Positions 1 through 11,544 of a DNA stretch of 64,000 nucleotides are shown piece by piece. The notes under the pieces were generated by a model. It worked only from the letters and a program-made list of their open reading frames with translations, did not search any database and was not told where the DNA came from. Source of the stretch: Ampullaceana balthica (taxonomy: Eukaryota > Mollusca > Gastropoda > Lymnaeidae); the NCBI GenBank assembly GCA_944989445.1, contig CALYLW010000042.1, forward strand, positions 977,242-1,041,241, written 5' to 3'. Position numbers and translations under genes: made by a program. Position 1 is the first letter of the stretch; each line of letters starts with the position of its first letter.

Positions 1-3000
1 CCGCCCGCCCGCCCAAGACAGAGAGAGAGACGCCGGTGAAGTTAATATAAGGGATTTAATAAAACAAACCCGTAAAAACAAAGTTTTTGACTATAAATCC
101 CTTATATATGAGACATAACTAACAGTATTGATTATTTTCAAACATTTACAGACTGAATCTGTCTTAACTCAAGTTTGCTTCATAACCCTGGGGGGGAGGT
201 GTGGGTGGGAGGGGGGGGAGGGGTGGGTGGGAGGGGGAGAGGGGAAAAAACATTGACAGACTGACACCGAGTGATGTCCCTTGTCTTTAATAAATGGGGG
301 TGGGACGTGAGGGGGTGTCGGCTCGACGGTCGGCGTCAACTCAAACTCACGTGGAATTGGAAGGAAAAAAACAACAACAAAAACGTGAATTTAAATTACA
401 TACCTCATATAAGGATAAACTAAAAATGCATTAATTTAATTACGGTACGTTCGATCGATCTGAAATTTTGATACGATGCATTGTTAGGTTAGACGGGTCC
501 GTGTGCCAAATTTCAGTTCGATCGGATCATGGGAAGTGGGTCATTTTTGACTTCTGTTTTTCCGCCCGCCGAGCCCAAGACAGAGAGAGAGACGGCCGCG
601 AAGTTAATATAAGGGATTTAATAAAACAAACCCGTAAAAACAAAGTTTTTGACTATAAATCCCTTATATATGAGACATAGCTAACAGTATTGATTATTTT
701 CAAACATTTACAGACTGACACCGAGTGATGTCCCTTGTCTTTAATAAATGGGGGTGGGATGTGAGGGGGTGTCGGCACGACAGTCGGCGTCAACAAGACG
801 GTCGGCGTCAACTCAAACTCACGTGAAACTGGAAGAAAAAAAACAATAACAAACAGTGAATTTATACATACCTCATATAAGGATAAACTAAAAATGCATT
901 AATTTAATTACGGTACGTGCTATCGATCTGAAATTTTGATACGATGCATTGTTAGGTTAGACGGGTCCGTGTGCCAAATTTCAGTTCGATCGGATCATGG
1001 GAAGTGGGTCATTTTTGACTTCTGTTTTTCCGCCCGCCCGCCGAGCCCAAGACAGAGAGAGACGGCCGCGAAGTTAATATAAGGGATTTAATAAAACAAA
1101 CCCGTAAAAACAACGTTTTTGACTATAAATCCCTTATATATGAGACATAACTAACAGTATTGATTATTTTCAAACATTTACAGACTGAATTTGTCTTAAC
1201 TCAACTTTGCATCATAACCCTAGTGGGGGGGGAGGGGTGGGTGGGGGGGGGAGAGGGGAAAAGTCTGGTCACCGATTCGCTTGACCGAGCTCAGAGTGAC
1301 ACGTAAAATGTAAACAAAAGCGCCCGTCGCTTCGTTGGGTCGCCTCAATGCGTCAGCTCAAAATTTCACGTGGCAAAAAAAACAATAACAAACCGTGAAT
1401 TAAAATTACATACCTCATATAAGGATAAACTAAAAATGCATTAATTTAATTACGGTACGTTCGATCGATCTGAAATTTTGATACGATGCATTGTTAGGTC
1501 AGACGGGTCCGTGTGCCAAATTTCAGTTCGATCGGATCATGGGAAGTGGGTCATTTTTGACTTCTGTTTTTCCGCCCGCCCGCCGAGCCCAAGACAGAGA
1601 GAGAGAGACGGCCGCGAAGTTAATATAAGGGATTTAATAAAACAAACCCGTAAAAACAAAGTTTTTTACTATAAATCCCTTATATATGAGACATAACTAA
1701 CAGTAGTGATTATTTTTAAACATTTACAGACTGACACTGAGTGATGTCCCTTGTCTTTAATAAATGGGGGTGGGATGTGAGGGGGTGTCGGCACGACGGT
1801 CGTCGTCAACACGACGGTCGGCGTCAACTCAAACTCACGTGGAACCTGAATTAAAAAAAAACAAAAAAACAGTGAATTTTGAATTACATACCTCATATAA
1901 GGATAAACTAAAAATGCATTAATTTAATTATGGTACGTTCGATCGATCTGAAATTTTGATACGATGCATTGTTAGGTGCGACGGGTCCGTGTGCCAAATT
2001 TCAGTTTGATCGGATCATGGGAAATGGGTCATTTTTGACTTCTGTTTTTCCGCCCGCCGAGCCCAAGACAGACAGACAGAGAGAGAGAGAGAGAGAGACG
2101 CCGGTGAAGTTAATATAAGGGATTTAATAAAACAAACCCGTAAAAACAAAGTTTTTGACTATAAATCCCTTATATATGAGACATAACTAACAGTATTGAT
2201 TATTTTCAAACATTTACAGACTGAACCTGTCTTAACACAAGTTTGCTTCATAACCCTAGGGGGGGAGGGGTGGGTGGGAGGGGGAGAGGGGAAAAGTCTG
2301 GTCACCGATTCGCTTGACCGAGCTCAGAGTGACACGTAAAATGTAAACAAAAGCGCACCGTCGTTTCGTTGGGTCGCCTCAATGCTCAAACTTTCACGTG
2401 GCAAAAAAACAATAACAAATCGTGATTTTAAATTACATACCTCATATAAGGATAAACTAAAAATGCATTAATTTAATTACGGTACGTTCGATCGATCTGA
2501 AATTTTGATACGATGCATTGTTAGGTAAGACGGGTCCGTGTGCCAAATTTCAGTTCGATCGGATCATTGGAAGTGGGTCATTTTTGACTTCTGTTTTTCC
2601 GCCCGCCGAGCCCATGAGATGATGAGAGAGAGAGACGCCGGTGAAGTTAATATAAGGGATTTAATAAAACAAACCCGTAAAAACAAAGTTTTTGACTATA
2701 AATCCCTTATATATGAGACATAACTAACAGTATTGATTATTTTCAAACATTTACAGACTGAATCTGTCTTAACACAAGTTTGCTTCATAACCCTAGGGGG
2801 GAGGGGTGGGTGGGAGGGGGAGAGGGGAAAAGTCTGGTCACCGATTCGCTTGACCGAGCTCAGAGTGACACGTAAAATGTAAACTAAAGCGCACCGTCGT
2901 TTCGTTGGGTCGCCTCAATGCTCAAACTTTCACGTGGCAAAAAAACAATAACAAATCGTGAATTTAAATTACATACCTCATATAAGGATAAACTAAAAAT

Positions 3001-3207
3001 GCATTTATTTAATTACGGTACGTTCGATCGATCTGAAATTTTGATACGATGCATTGTTAGGTAAGACGGGTCCGTGTGCCAAATTTCAGTTCGATCGGAT
3101 CATTGGAAGTGGGTCATTTTCGACTTTTGTTTTTCCGCCCGCCGAGCCCATGAGATGATGAGAGAGAGACAGAGAGAGACGGCCGTGAAGTTAATATAAG
3201 GGATTTA
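1..3207 (-). repeat. Modular dispersed satellite, six ~470-560 bp tandem units
   Basis: Six head-to-tail units with boundaries near 43, 604, 1074, 1619, 2110, 2646 and 3192; the piece before 43 is a partial unit. Each boundary carries a perfect 14-bp inverted repeat, ATATAAGGGATTTA and TAAATCCCTTATAT, around a ~35-nt loop that itself holds an AAAAAC/GTTTTT mini-stem. Each unit also has a conserved block around GATCGATCTGAAATTTTGAT and an ACGGGTCCGTGTGCC block. The middle of the unit varies: a G-rich tract is present or absent and is followed by one of two spacer types. Small 60-75 codon open frames recur once per unit and are repeat-derived. Written on the minus strand, the unit is homologous to the copies at 38859-39860 (+) and 43880-44497 (-), which sets the strand given. 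The superfamily is not recognised. Confidence 0.85.
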
Positions 3208-3210
3208 AAA

Positions 3211-4615
3211 ATGTCTGTTTGTGCCCGTTCTTTTACCCCTTTATTGCCAATACTAGCTGACCCGCGGCGTAGCATACGCTGCTGTTGTTGTTCGTCCGTC
3301 GTGGTCGACGATGACCACTCTCATCATATGTGCTGGGCCGCCACATGTGTCCTCTGGTGACTTATTAACCCTATTTTGGCACGAAAAAGGCGTCCGCATG
3401 TCGGACAAGAGATGGATGCGATCCCTTCAGGAGGGTTTTGGAGACGTTCCTTTCTGGCTTGACGTTTTAACTTGGCAGCCTGTTGTCTATTAACTTCACA
3501 GACAGCTGCGCCATTCCGTATCATAGAGCGCCAGTGGGCTCGGTTACTGGCTGCTGCTTCCCAGGAGTCATGCCCGATGTCGAAAGCCTTCAGAGCAGTT
3601 TTAAGTGCATTCTTGTAGCGCTTACGTGGACCTCCGCGTGCTCTATGCCCTTCTGTGAGCTCACCATAGAAGAGCCTCTTGGGGAGGCGATGGTCGGGCA
3701 TGCGCACTAGATGCCCCCCCCGGCGTAGTTGGCTTTGCATGTGGCTAGTGTGGATGCTGGGGAGTCCTGACCTGGCTAATATTTCGGTGTCTGGAACTTT
3801 TTCCTGCCATTTTATATTGAGAATTTTTCTAAGGCTTTTGGTGTGGAAGTGGTTCAGCAACCTCGCATGGCATTGGTATACAGTCCAAGTTTCACATGCA
3901 TATAATAAGGTGGTGAGCACTACAGCTCTGTATACTTTAAGTTTTGTTTGGGTGCTGATACCCCTTCTGTTCCAGACACTGTCATGCAATCTACCGAATG
4001 CTGCGCTGGCCTTTGAGATTCTTGAGTTCACCTCGTCATCAATATTGGCCTTCTGGGACAGTGTGCTGCCAAGGTAGGTAAAGCGGCGCACTGTGTTGAT
4101 TTTGTTGCCGTTGATGAATATGTTAGGCTCAGTATAGGATCTGCCCGGGGCCGGCTGGTATAACACTTCTGTCTTCTTTGTGCTGATGGTGAGCCCAAAG
4201 TTAGCAGCATACGCTGCTAATGATTTAGTGACGGGTGAAGACTTCCTTAAAGACACAGTTGTCAACATGGGGTGGGTATGGGAAAACGACTGTAAGTGAA
4301 TGAACAGAAGGAACTCTGGAGAGACCCGCGACGTAGCATACGCCGCAGACTTGCTCATCATAGACAGTGCAAAGAACGGTTTGGGGGGCCGAGAGTACAG
4401 ACACAAAAACCAGCACTAAGTAAATTAAAAAATAGCGAGTAAACGTAAAGACACGCACACTGAGGTTGTTGTTACCCGCATCCCATTTACTAACCGACGT
4501 TCACTCGCGTTGTTTTGATGTCTTCGTGCTGTAGTTTGTGTCCGTTCTTTCTCCACTTCCTTTGCACTCTCCATGAGCAAGTCTGCGGCGTATGCTATGC
4601 CGCGGGGCATCTAGT
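3211..4615. mobile_element. TIR-bounded repetitive element containing a LINE fragment
   Basis: Imperfect terminal inverted repeats lie at 3252-3279 and 4588-4615; both contain ACCCGCGGCGTAGCATACGC or a one- to two-base variant, next to ACTAG. The stretch before the left repeat (3211-3251, 'tgtgcccgttcttttacccc') and the ~110 bp before the right repeat also occur in the shorter copy at 30991-31279, so the element has at least two copies here. Degenerate internal versions of the terminal motif appear near 4202 and 4322. The internal part is an antisense LINE C-terminal fragment, annotated separately. Whether the LINE inserted into the element or was captured by it cannot be decided from one copy. 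Confidence 0.6.
3324..4406 (-). pseudogene. Non-LTR retrotransposon reverse transcriptase, C-terminal fragment
   Basis: A 360-codon open frame whose first ~45 residues look unrelated. From about residue 46 it reads as the end of a LINE reverse transcriptase: FGLTISTKKTEV (palm region after the catalytic site), RRFTYLGSTL, then the long C-terminal region containing YACETWTVYQCHARLL and ILNIKWQEKVPD. A C2H2-type zinc finger closes it (residues ~334-354, CPTC...H...H), typical of several LINE families whose ORF2 ends in a zinc knuckle or finger. The catalytic (Y/F)ADD motif and the endonuclease domain are missing, so it cannot encode an active retrotransposase. It lies inside the TIR-bounded element at 3211-4615. 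LINE clade not assigned. Confidence 0.8.
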
Positions 4616-6032
4616 TTATATTAATTTCGCACCGAAATTTCCAAACTTAATGATAGATTAAGTTTTATCATTTCTTGCATTAGTCTTTTTTTAATATAAC
4701 TATTCTATAATCTTTATTTTAAAAAAAATTACCAGCCATTTGAGAAAGCTTTAAATAATTTATTTTATAATATTTTCATATCATTATTTTCTTGCGTCCT
4801 CTTCTTTTTCGTCACTTATCTGCTTTACGCTGACTTAATGTATTTATGCAAGCCCCACGAAATGTCAAAGGAAATGACACGATATCTAACTTAAGTTACT
4901 TAAACCGAGTTATGTAGGTTTAACTACCCCAATTAGACTGCTTTCCCTTAACCCGAAAGCGACCTTGAAACGTGTTGATGTGGCCCCAGTGCACGTGCTG
5001 CTTGACCTGTCAATGTTTGAGTCCTGAGGTCGGCCACGCTTCTCCTTCTTGGCTTCAATAAATAGGGGGAAAAACTTAACTGCTGGGCCAGATGGTCTCG
5101 GTTTCTTTGTGTCTGAACTTATCAGTGGTGACGGCACACACGAGGCCTGGCATAATTGTTCGCGGTCTTGCACGTCATAGACAGGTTTAGAACGATGTTC
5201 ACCTGTGCCGTGTGCCAATTCTTAATACCTGCGTACGGGATGCTCAGGAACGGACAGTTGTGAATTGACCAATAGCTAGCCGTTTTTTTTTGGGTCACAC
5301 AATTTTTTTAATGAAATTGGAGAGTGCGCATATTTTGTATTGGTTGTTGGGAGAAAGGGAGGGTAATAATAGCGGCATTTCTGAATCTCTATTATATTTC
5401 CTAATATGCTATGATTTCACCGTTAAGCCAGCTGACTATTGGGACTGCTGAAAGCCACTCCGAGCCTGGGCTGTCACGGGTTCACCTGTCAGCCAACAAA
5501 AGACTCGAATGACGACCGTTCTTTCGTTTCGTAACCACCCCGCTCTTATTAGTGAGTTTCTCTTCTCCTTTTCTTTTACTTTAACATGTAATGGTGGAGT
5601 TAAACATTCTTCTGGCTAGTTTTTAATATTATTATAATTTTTTTAAAGTCTATTATAACTGATTTGAAAATAAAGATACATTGTTTCTACATTATATAAA
5701 ATATTAATGAGACAAAATGTAGATGCTTTAGTCCTAATATAAATTTAGTCTATACTCAATGTAGAAAACATAAGACAGCAGCTCACGTGTACGTAGCCTT
5801 GATTCAAGCATCAAACCCACACAGCTTGGCTACAAGCTATCGTGTTATCTTAAGACTAAGGTTAACACATGTTGCCAGCCGTTGGTTTCATTCTTTTATC
5901 GATCAAACTTGTTTGAGTTTGTTTTTTTTAATTTAAAAAAATTAAAGTCTGCAGGAGCTCACCTTGTTTTTATAGCTTTGCCATTTCTAAGACCGGAAAA
6001 ACGTCATAGCCCATTACGTTGTTTATGTTCTT
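4616..6032. other. Unassigned A+T-rich sequence
   Basis: No gene recognised. Open frames are short (longest ~102 codons, minus strand near 4910-5218) and match no family I know. No clear tandem structure. Confidence 0.5.
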
Positions 6033-6136
6033 AGAACTACGGGATAAACATTTGTTACATCATAATAGAAGTACGGGATAAACATTTGTTACATCATAAT
6101 AGAAGTACGGGATAAACATTTGTTACATCATAATAG
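6033..6136. repeat. 34-bp tandem repeat, 3 copies
   Basis: Three nearly identical copies of a unit containing TACGGGATAAACATTTGTTA, starting at 6033, 6067 and 6101. Confidence 0.9.
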
Positions 6137-6340
6137 CTAAGTATGCGTGTTGGTATGGTGTTCTCAATGAAAATAACATACCGTGCTGTAATTTTGGCAA
6201 ATAAAGATGTTTTCGCCCACTCCGCTTTGTAAGTAAAGAGATGGTTAATGCAGAGGACTAAAAAATAGTTGAAATTAGCCTTCACTTATAACCAGCAATC
6301 GTTTTAATCTATTTATAGATTAGTCATATCTTATCTTCTT
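6137..6340. other. Unassigned spacer
   Basis: Unique-looking A+T-rich sequence with no recognisable feature. Confidence 0.4.
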
Positions 6341-6390
6341 CTTATCTTATCGATACAGACGCTCCTTCTATGCAGAAGATAGTTGCGTCC
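6341..6390 (-). mobile_element. LINE 3' tip fragment
   Basis: Reverse complement of the extreme 3' end of the LINE at 54056-54960: TTATC repeats followed by ACGCTCCTTCTATGCAGAAG and TTGCGTCC. Only about 50 bp survive. It is followed directly by a SINE fragment in the same orientation. Confidence 0.75.
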
Positions 6391-6412
6391 ACAGACCATG
6401 ACAGATGATCTG

Positions 6413-6552
6413 TTGGCAAGTGATGCAGCATTCACAGGCCACGGCTTTGTGGGTTCCACGCATTACCCAGCCGCCTAACTACATGTTAGTGTTAGGTACC
6501 CATTCGGAGCGGGGTGACTCAGGGACGCCCTAGGCCCCGGGAACAAACCCTT
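6413..6552 (-). mobile_element. tRNA-derived SINE, body fragment
   Basis: Matches the body of the SINE at 49292-49663: GGCAAGTGATGCAGC, GGTTCCACGCATTACCCAGC, and GGGACGCCCTAGGCCCCGGG followed by AACAAA. The tRNA-like head and the 3' tail are missing, so this is a remnant. Confidence 0.8.
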
Positions 6553-9090
6553 GCATAATAGTGATTATCACTAAATGTCTACATTATTGTTTGAACGACA
6601 TTTCACAGGCAGAAATGCAAATAAGTGAATTCTTATGATCCTTTAAATTGATTTATTACAATGACTTCGGAAAGACTAATCCTACTAAATAATACATGAT
6701 ACTATCCAACACTATTACTGTCTGTTACTATCTATTGAATTTTAAAGTTTAACTAATTTAAGTTCAAATAATATTCACTTAATTCAACTTATTGAATATT
6801 ACTACATCGTAATTTATTAAATTAACAATTTATTTTGATTGAAATTATGTAATTTAATTTAAAAAATTGCCCACTTGCATGACGCAGATGTAAGATCTGG
6901 AAACGTTCATGTCGGACATGTTACTCCTACAAAATGTGGATTGTTCAAGTTTAAATACACTGTAACAAAAATACTACTCAGCCATCTTTTACATTTCTCT
7001 AAATGTTTGTGATATTTTCGATATGAATAGATTTTAAATTCTAACACCCTTCAACTGTATGTGCGGAGGAGCTGTGCATTGTCGATATCATCTACATAAA
7101 TTTTTATCTGTTTCATTCCCACTGTCAACTTTCATTCGAAAAAATGTAAATCTTAAAAAATAGCATTAAATAGAGTTATAGAATATGTTGGAAGATATTC
7201 TTGTTAACAAGGTTCGTTCTATGATAAACTTCGCCGACTATCATTTCATCGTTTGGTAATACTTATTTTGCGATACCATGTCACCTGGAGGTTAGAGCGG
7301 TTATTAGTTGATCCCACTAATAGATTTTCGCCATTAAGTGACGAAGGCTATTGACTGAAAAATTGAAGTTTGGTTTTCATTATTTGTTGTTTTGTTATTA
7401 TTATTTTTATTATTTTTATTATTTTGATGTGGGGACTGAGAAGTGTCAATACCTTTCCATGTCGCCTCATTCATTAATTTCATTGTGGTTTTGCGTATCC
7501 ATTCGTTACGATACTGCATGACCTTAGTGATCGTTGATTTGAAACTTCATAACTTTCTACCCAGTGTATCGATATGCGTTGATTCTGTGACTTTATCAGT
7601 TAGCGATTCCAAACCTGTTGGTGTTCGACACACGGGCTTCTATCATAAGCCCGTCAGACTTTCCCACCCCGCATCATCCAAGACTCGACAGATGGCTCCA
7701 TTTATTTTCCGAGTAACGAACGATCCGTTGCTTATACTAACAATTAAAACCGTGGGCCAAATAACCACGATGCATCAATGAATTATGGCATCGGTGGTTC
7801 CACTTCACCTCCATGACCTGTGCGCACCCGTTGCCCCATGTTGTTCCTTGACTCAAGGGACCTGGCCACTTTATCCTCTAATTATCCGCCAGCCTTGAAG
7901 TGTATCCACATGTACTCGGGTACTCGAGATACAATCCCGGACAATTTGTTTTCTTCCTTGTTTTACAGCAGTTCATAAACTTGTTTGGACCGGTGGTTCT
8001 CATTTGGTTGGAATACAGTTCTAGACAATGTGTCGACTTGTGGCTTTTTTAAACAGTGATTTAACCATTGAGTGCCAGTGATTCTCATCGAGTTAAAATA
8101 CAGCTCATGTCATTTTTATGATAAGATATCCGCGATGTAACTATGTCAGTATCTGTCGTTTGAAAAAAAATTGTATTTCTTCCTTTCATTGGCATATATA
8201 CATAGCTTTAAACAAAACACGGCAGCAAATATTACAAATATTTTTTTCCGAGTAAGTGATTGAGTGTATTTTGAAACTTACCAGGAAATTCTTATCCCTA
8301 TATATGCAAACTCAATTGGAAAGTAGTTATTTAAAGTGCATTACTTGACGCCGAGACCTTATATAAAAACAAAATCTGAACAAATAACATGTCAAAATCA
8401 AATGTTATTGGCTAAGGATAGTATTTGCCTCGGAGCAAGTGCAGCGATGACGTCAATTCTAAGTCCCTAAGATTATTTACTGGCCGTGCGAGGGACATTA
8501 AGATCTCTTTCAGGTTATTAAACGGTAACAGTACATAGATCTCTTACACATCCTCATCTATTTAAAATATAAAGATAATAAAAAAACATTGTTTGCCATA
8601 ATGACAATATAGTTTGCAGTGATCGCGAGCGGCGTTACCCAAATGGAGGCCTGTGGACCTCTCAACAGTTTCGGCTCCGCGCAGCATCGAAGCCTTTTTT
8701 AAAAATAGAAATTAAAATATAATAATAAAATTTAGCAATAGTCCAGATTGCATTGTGTAAACATATCCGTGGTCCATCAAACGACAGTGAAATCCTTGAA
8801 TACTTTAGTTTCATGGACCGAAGGATTTTCCTCATTTCCCAATGATTTTAAACTTTTTCTGTCGCTATGGGCACTGCTATGATCTTTATAAAATTGTGAG
8901 TAAATCTGCAATGTGACTACGACCAATCGCTAGTTTAGTAATAACACTACGCGTGTAGTAAAGCGCCCTTCTTGGTATAAGACCCCCTCTCTTTTTGTAT
9001 TGTAAAACCCCCGGCGTGCATAGTCACGCTCGTGGTTCAAATTAACTCAAGACTTCATTTCCAAGCACGTCCGAAATGCTGGCACGAGTG
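6553..9090. other. Unassigned non-coding sequence
   Basis: About 2.5 kb without a recognised gene or repeat. A 112-codon frame at 7443-7781 looks random and matches no family I know. No exon-like segment with conserved protein motifs was found on either strand. Confidence 0.5.
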
Positions 9091-11332
9091 TTGTGTGCTC
9101 GCCTAGACTCAGACCATGACTCAATGATTGTGTGTGCTCGCCTAGACTCAGACCATGACTCAATGATTGTGTGTGCTCGCCTAGACTCAGACCATGACTC
9201 AGTGATTGTGTGTGCTCGCCTAGACTCAGTCCATGACTCAATGATTGTGTGTACTCGCCTAGACTCAGACCATGACTCAGTGATTGTGTGTGCTCGCCTA
9301 GACTCAGACCATGACTCAGTGATTGTGTGTGCTCGCCTAGACTCAGTCCATGACTCAATGATTGTGTGTACTCGCCTAGACTCAGACCATGACTCAATGA
9401 TTGTGTGTGCTCGCCTAGACTAGACCATGACTCAATGATTGTGTGTACTCGCCTAGACTTAGACCATGACTCAATGATTGTGTGTGCTCGCCTAGACTCA
9501 GACCATGACTCAATGATTGTGTGTGCTCGTCTAGACTCAGACCATGACTCAATGATTGTGTGTGCTCGTCTAGACTCAGACCATGACTCAATGATTGTGT
9601 GTGCTCGCCTAGACTCAGACCATGACTCAATGATTGTGTGTGCTCGCCTAGACTCAGACCATGACTCAATGATTGCGTGTGCTCGCCTAGACTCAGACCA
9701 TTACTCTATGATTGTGTGTGCTCGCCTAGACTCAGACCATTACTCTATGATTGTGTGTGCTTGCCTAGACTCAGACCATTACTCTATGATTGTGTGTGCT
9801 CGCCTAGACTCAGACCATGACTCAATGATTGTGTGTGCTCGCCTAGACTCAGACCATGACTCAATGATTGTGTGTGCTCGCCTAGACTCAGACCATGACT
9901 CAATGATTGTGTGTGCTCGCCTAGACTCAGACCATGACTCAGTGATTGTGTGTGCTCGCCTAGACTCAGTCCATGACTCAATGATTGTGTGTACTCGCCT
10001 AGACTCAGACCATGACTCAGTGATTGTGTGTGCTCGCCTAGACTCAGACCATGACTCAGTGATTGTGTGTGCTCGCCTAGACTCAGTCCATGACTCAATG
10101 ATTGTGTGTACTCGCCTAGACTCAGACCATGACTCAATGATTGTGTGTGCTCGCCTAGACTAGACCATGACTCAATGATTGTGTGTACTCGCCTAGACTT
10201 AGACCATGACTCAATGATTGTGTGTGCTCGCCTAGACTCAGACCATGACTCAATGATTGTGTGTGCTCGTCTAGACTCAGACCATGACTCAATGATTGTG
10301 TGTGCTCGTCTAGACTCAGACCATGACTCAATGATTGTGTGTGCTCGCCTAGACTCAGACCATGACTCAATGATTGTGTGTGCTCGCCTAGACTCAGACC
10401 ATGACTCAATGATTGTGTGTGCTCGCCTAGACTCAGACCATTACTCTATGATTGTGTGTGCTCGCCTAGACTCAGACCATTACTCTATGATTGTGTGTGC
10501 TTGCCTAGACTCAGACCATTACTCTATGATTGTGTGTGCTCGCCTAGACTCAGACCATGACTCAATGATTGTGTGTGCTCGCCTAGACTCAGACCATGAC
10601 TCAATGATTGTGTGTGCTCGCCTAGACTCAGACAATGACTCAATGATTGTGTATACTTAATCAGACCATGACGCAATGATTGTGTGTGCTCGTCTAGACT
10701 CAGACCATGACTCAATGATTGTGTGTACTTACTCAGACCATGACTCAATGATTGTGTGTACTTACTCAGACCATGACTCAATGATTGTGTGTACTCGCCT
10801 AGACTCAGACCATGACTCAATGATTGTGTGTACTCGCCTAGACTCAGACCATGACTTAATGATTATGTGTACTTGCTTAGACCATGACTCAATGATTGTG
10901 TGTCCTCGCCTAGACTCAGACAATGACTCAATGCTTGTGGGTACTTGCCTAGACTGAGACAATGACTCAATGATTGTGTGTACTTGCCTAGACTGAGACA
11001 ATGACTCAATGATTGTGTGTACTTGCCTTGACTGAGACAATGACTCAATGATTGTGTGTACTTGCCTAGACTGAGACAATGACTCAATGATTGTGTGTAC
11101 TTGCCTAGACTGAGACAATGACTCAATGATTGTGTGTACTTGCCTTGACTGAGACAATGACTCAATGATTGTGTGTACTTGCCTAGACTGAGACAATGAC
11201 TCAATGATTGTGTGTACTTGCCTAGACTGAGACAATGACTCAATGATTGTGTGTACTTGCCTTGACTGAGACAATGACTCAATGATTGTGTGTACTTGCC
11301 TAGACTGAGACAATGACTCAATGTACTCGTGT
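9091..11332. repeat. 39-bp satellite, ~57 copies, with higher-order repeats
   Basis: Unit core CTCGCCTAGACTCAGACCAT followed by GACTCAATGATTGTGTGTG. Because 39 is divisible by 3 and the unit lacks stops, long open frames exist on both strands and are not genes. A higher-order period of 740 bp (19 units minus one base) is set by a diagnostic CTAGACTAGACC deletion at ~9416 and ~10156; the G variant in CAGTGATTG at ~9201 and ~9941 has the same spacing. From ~10940 the unit changes to a TACTTGCCTAGACTGAGACA form, with a CCTTGACTG variant every third unit (117-bp trimer). Between 10650 and 10880 the units are shorter and more variable. Most monomers contain TGACTCA. Confidence 0.95.
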
Positions 11333-11544
11333 AGAAACTTTTCGATATTTTTATCAAGGTCCCAAGAGACATTTTCTGTGTTAATTAAATAATTGATTAA
11401 ACATATTGTAACGCATCTTTACTCAAGAAATTTTCATTTATAACTTCGCAGACACTAAAGTCAGTAAACAATTCACTTAAAGAATAGATTTTTTAAAAAA
11501 AAATATTGTTAAATGATTATGTTACTTATTTATTTTTCAGTTTC
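11333..11544. other. Short spacer between satellites
   Basis: A+T-rich, no feature recognised. Confidence 0.4.

Noticed and set aside
9076..10660. Open frames on both strands with 13-residue periods
   Set aside because: Consequence of a stop-free 39-bp unit; the 740-bp block structure and strand symmetry indicate satellite, not coding DNA.
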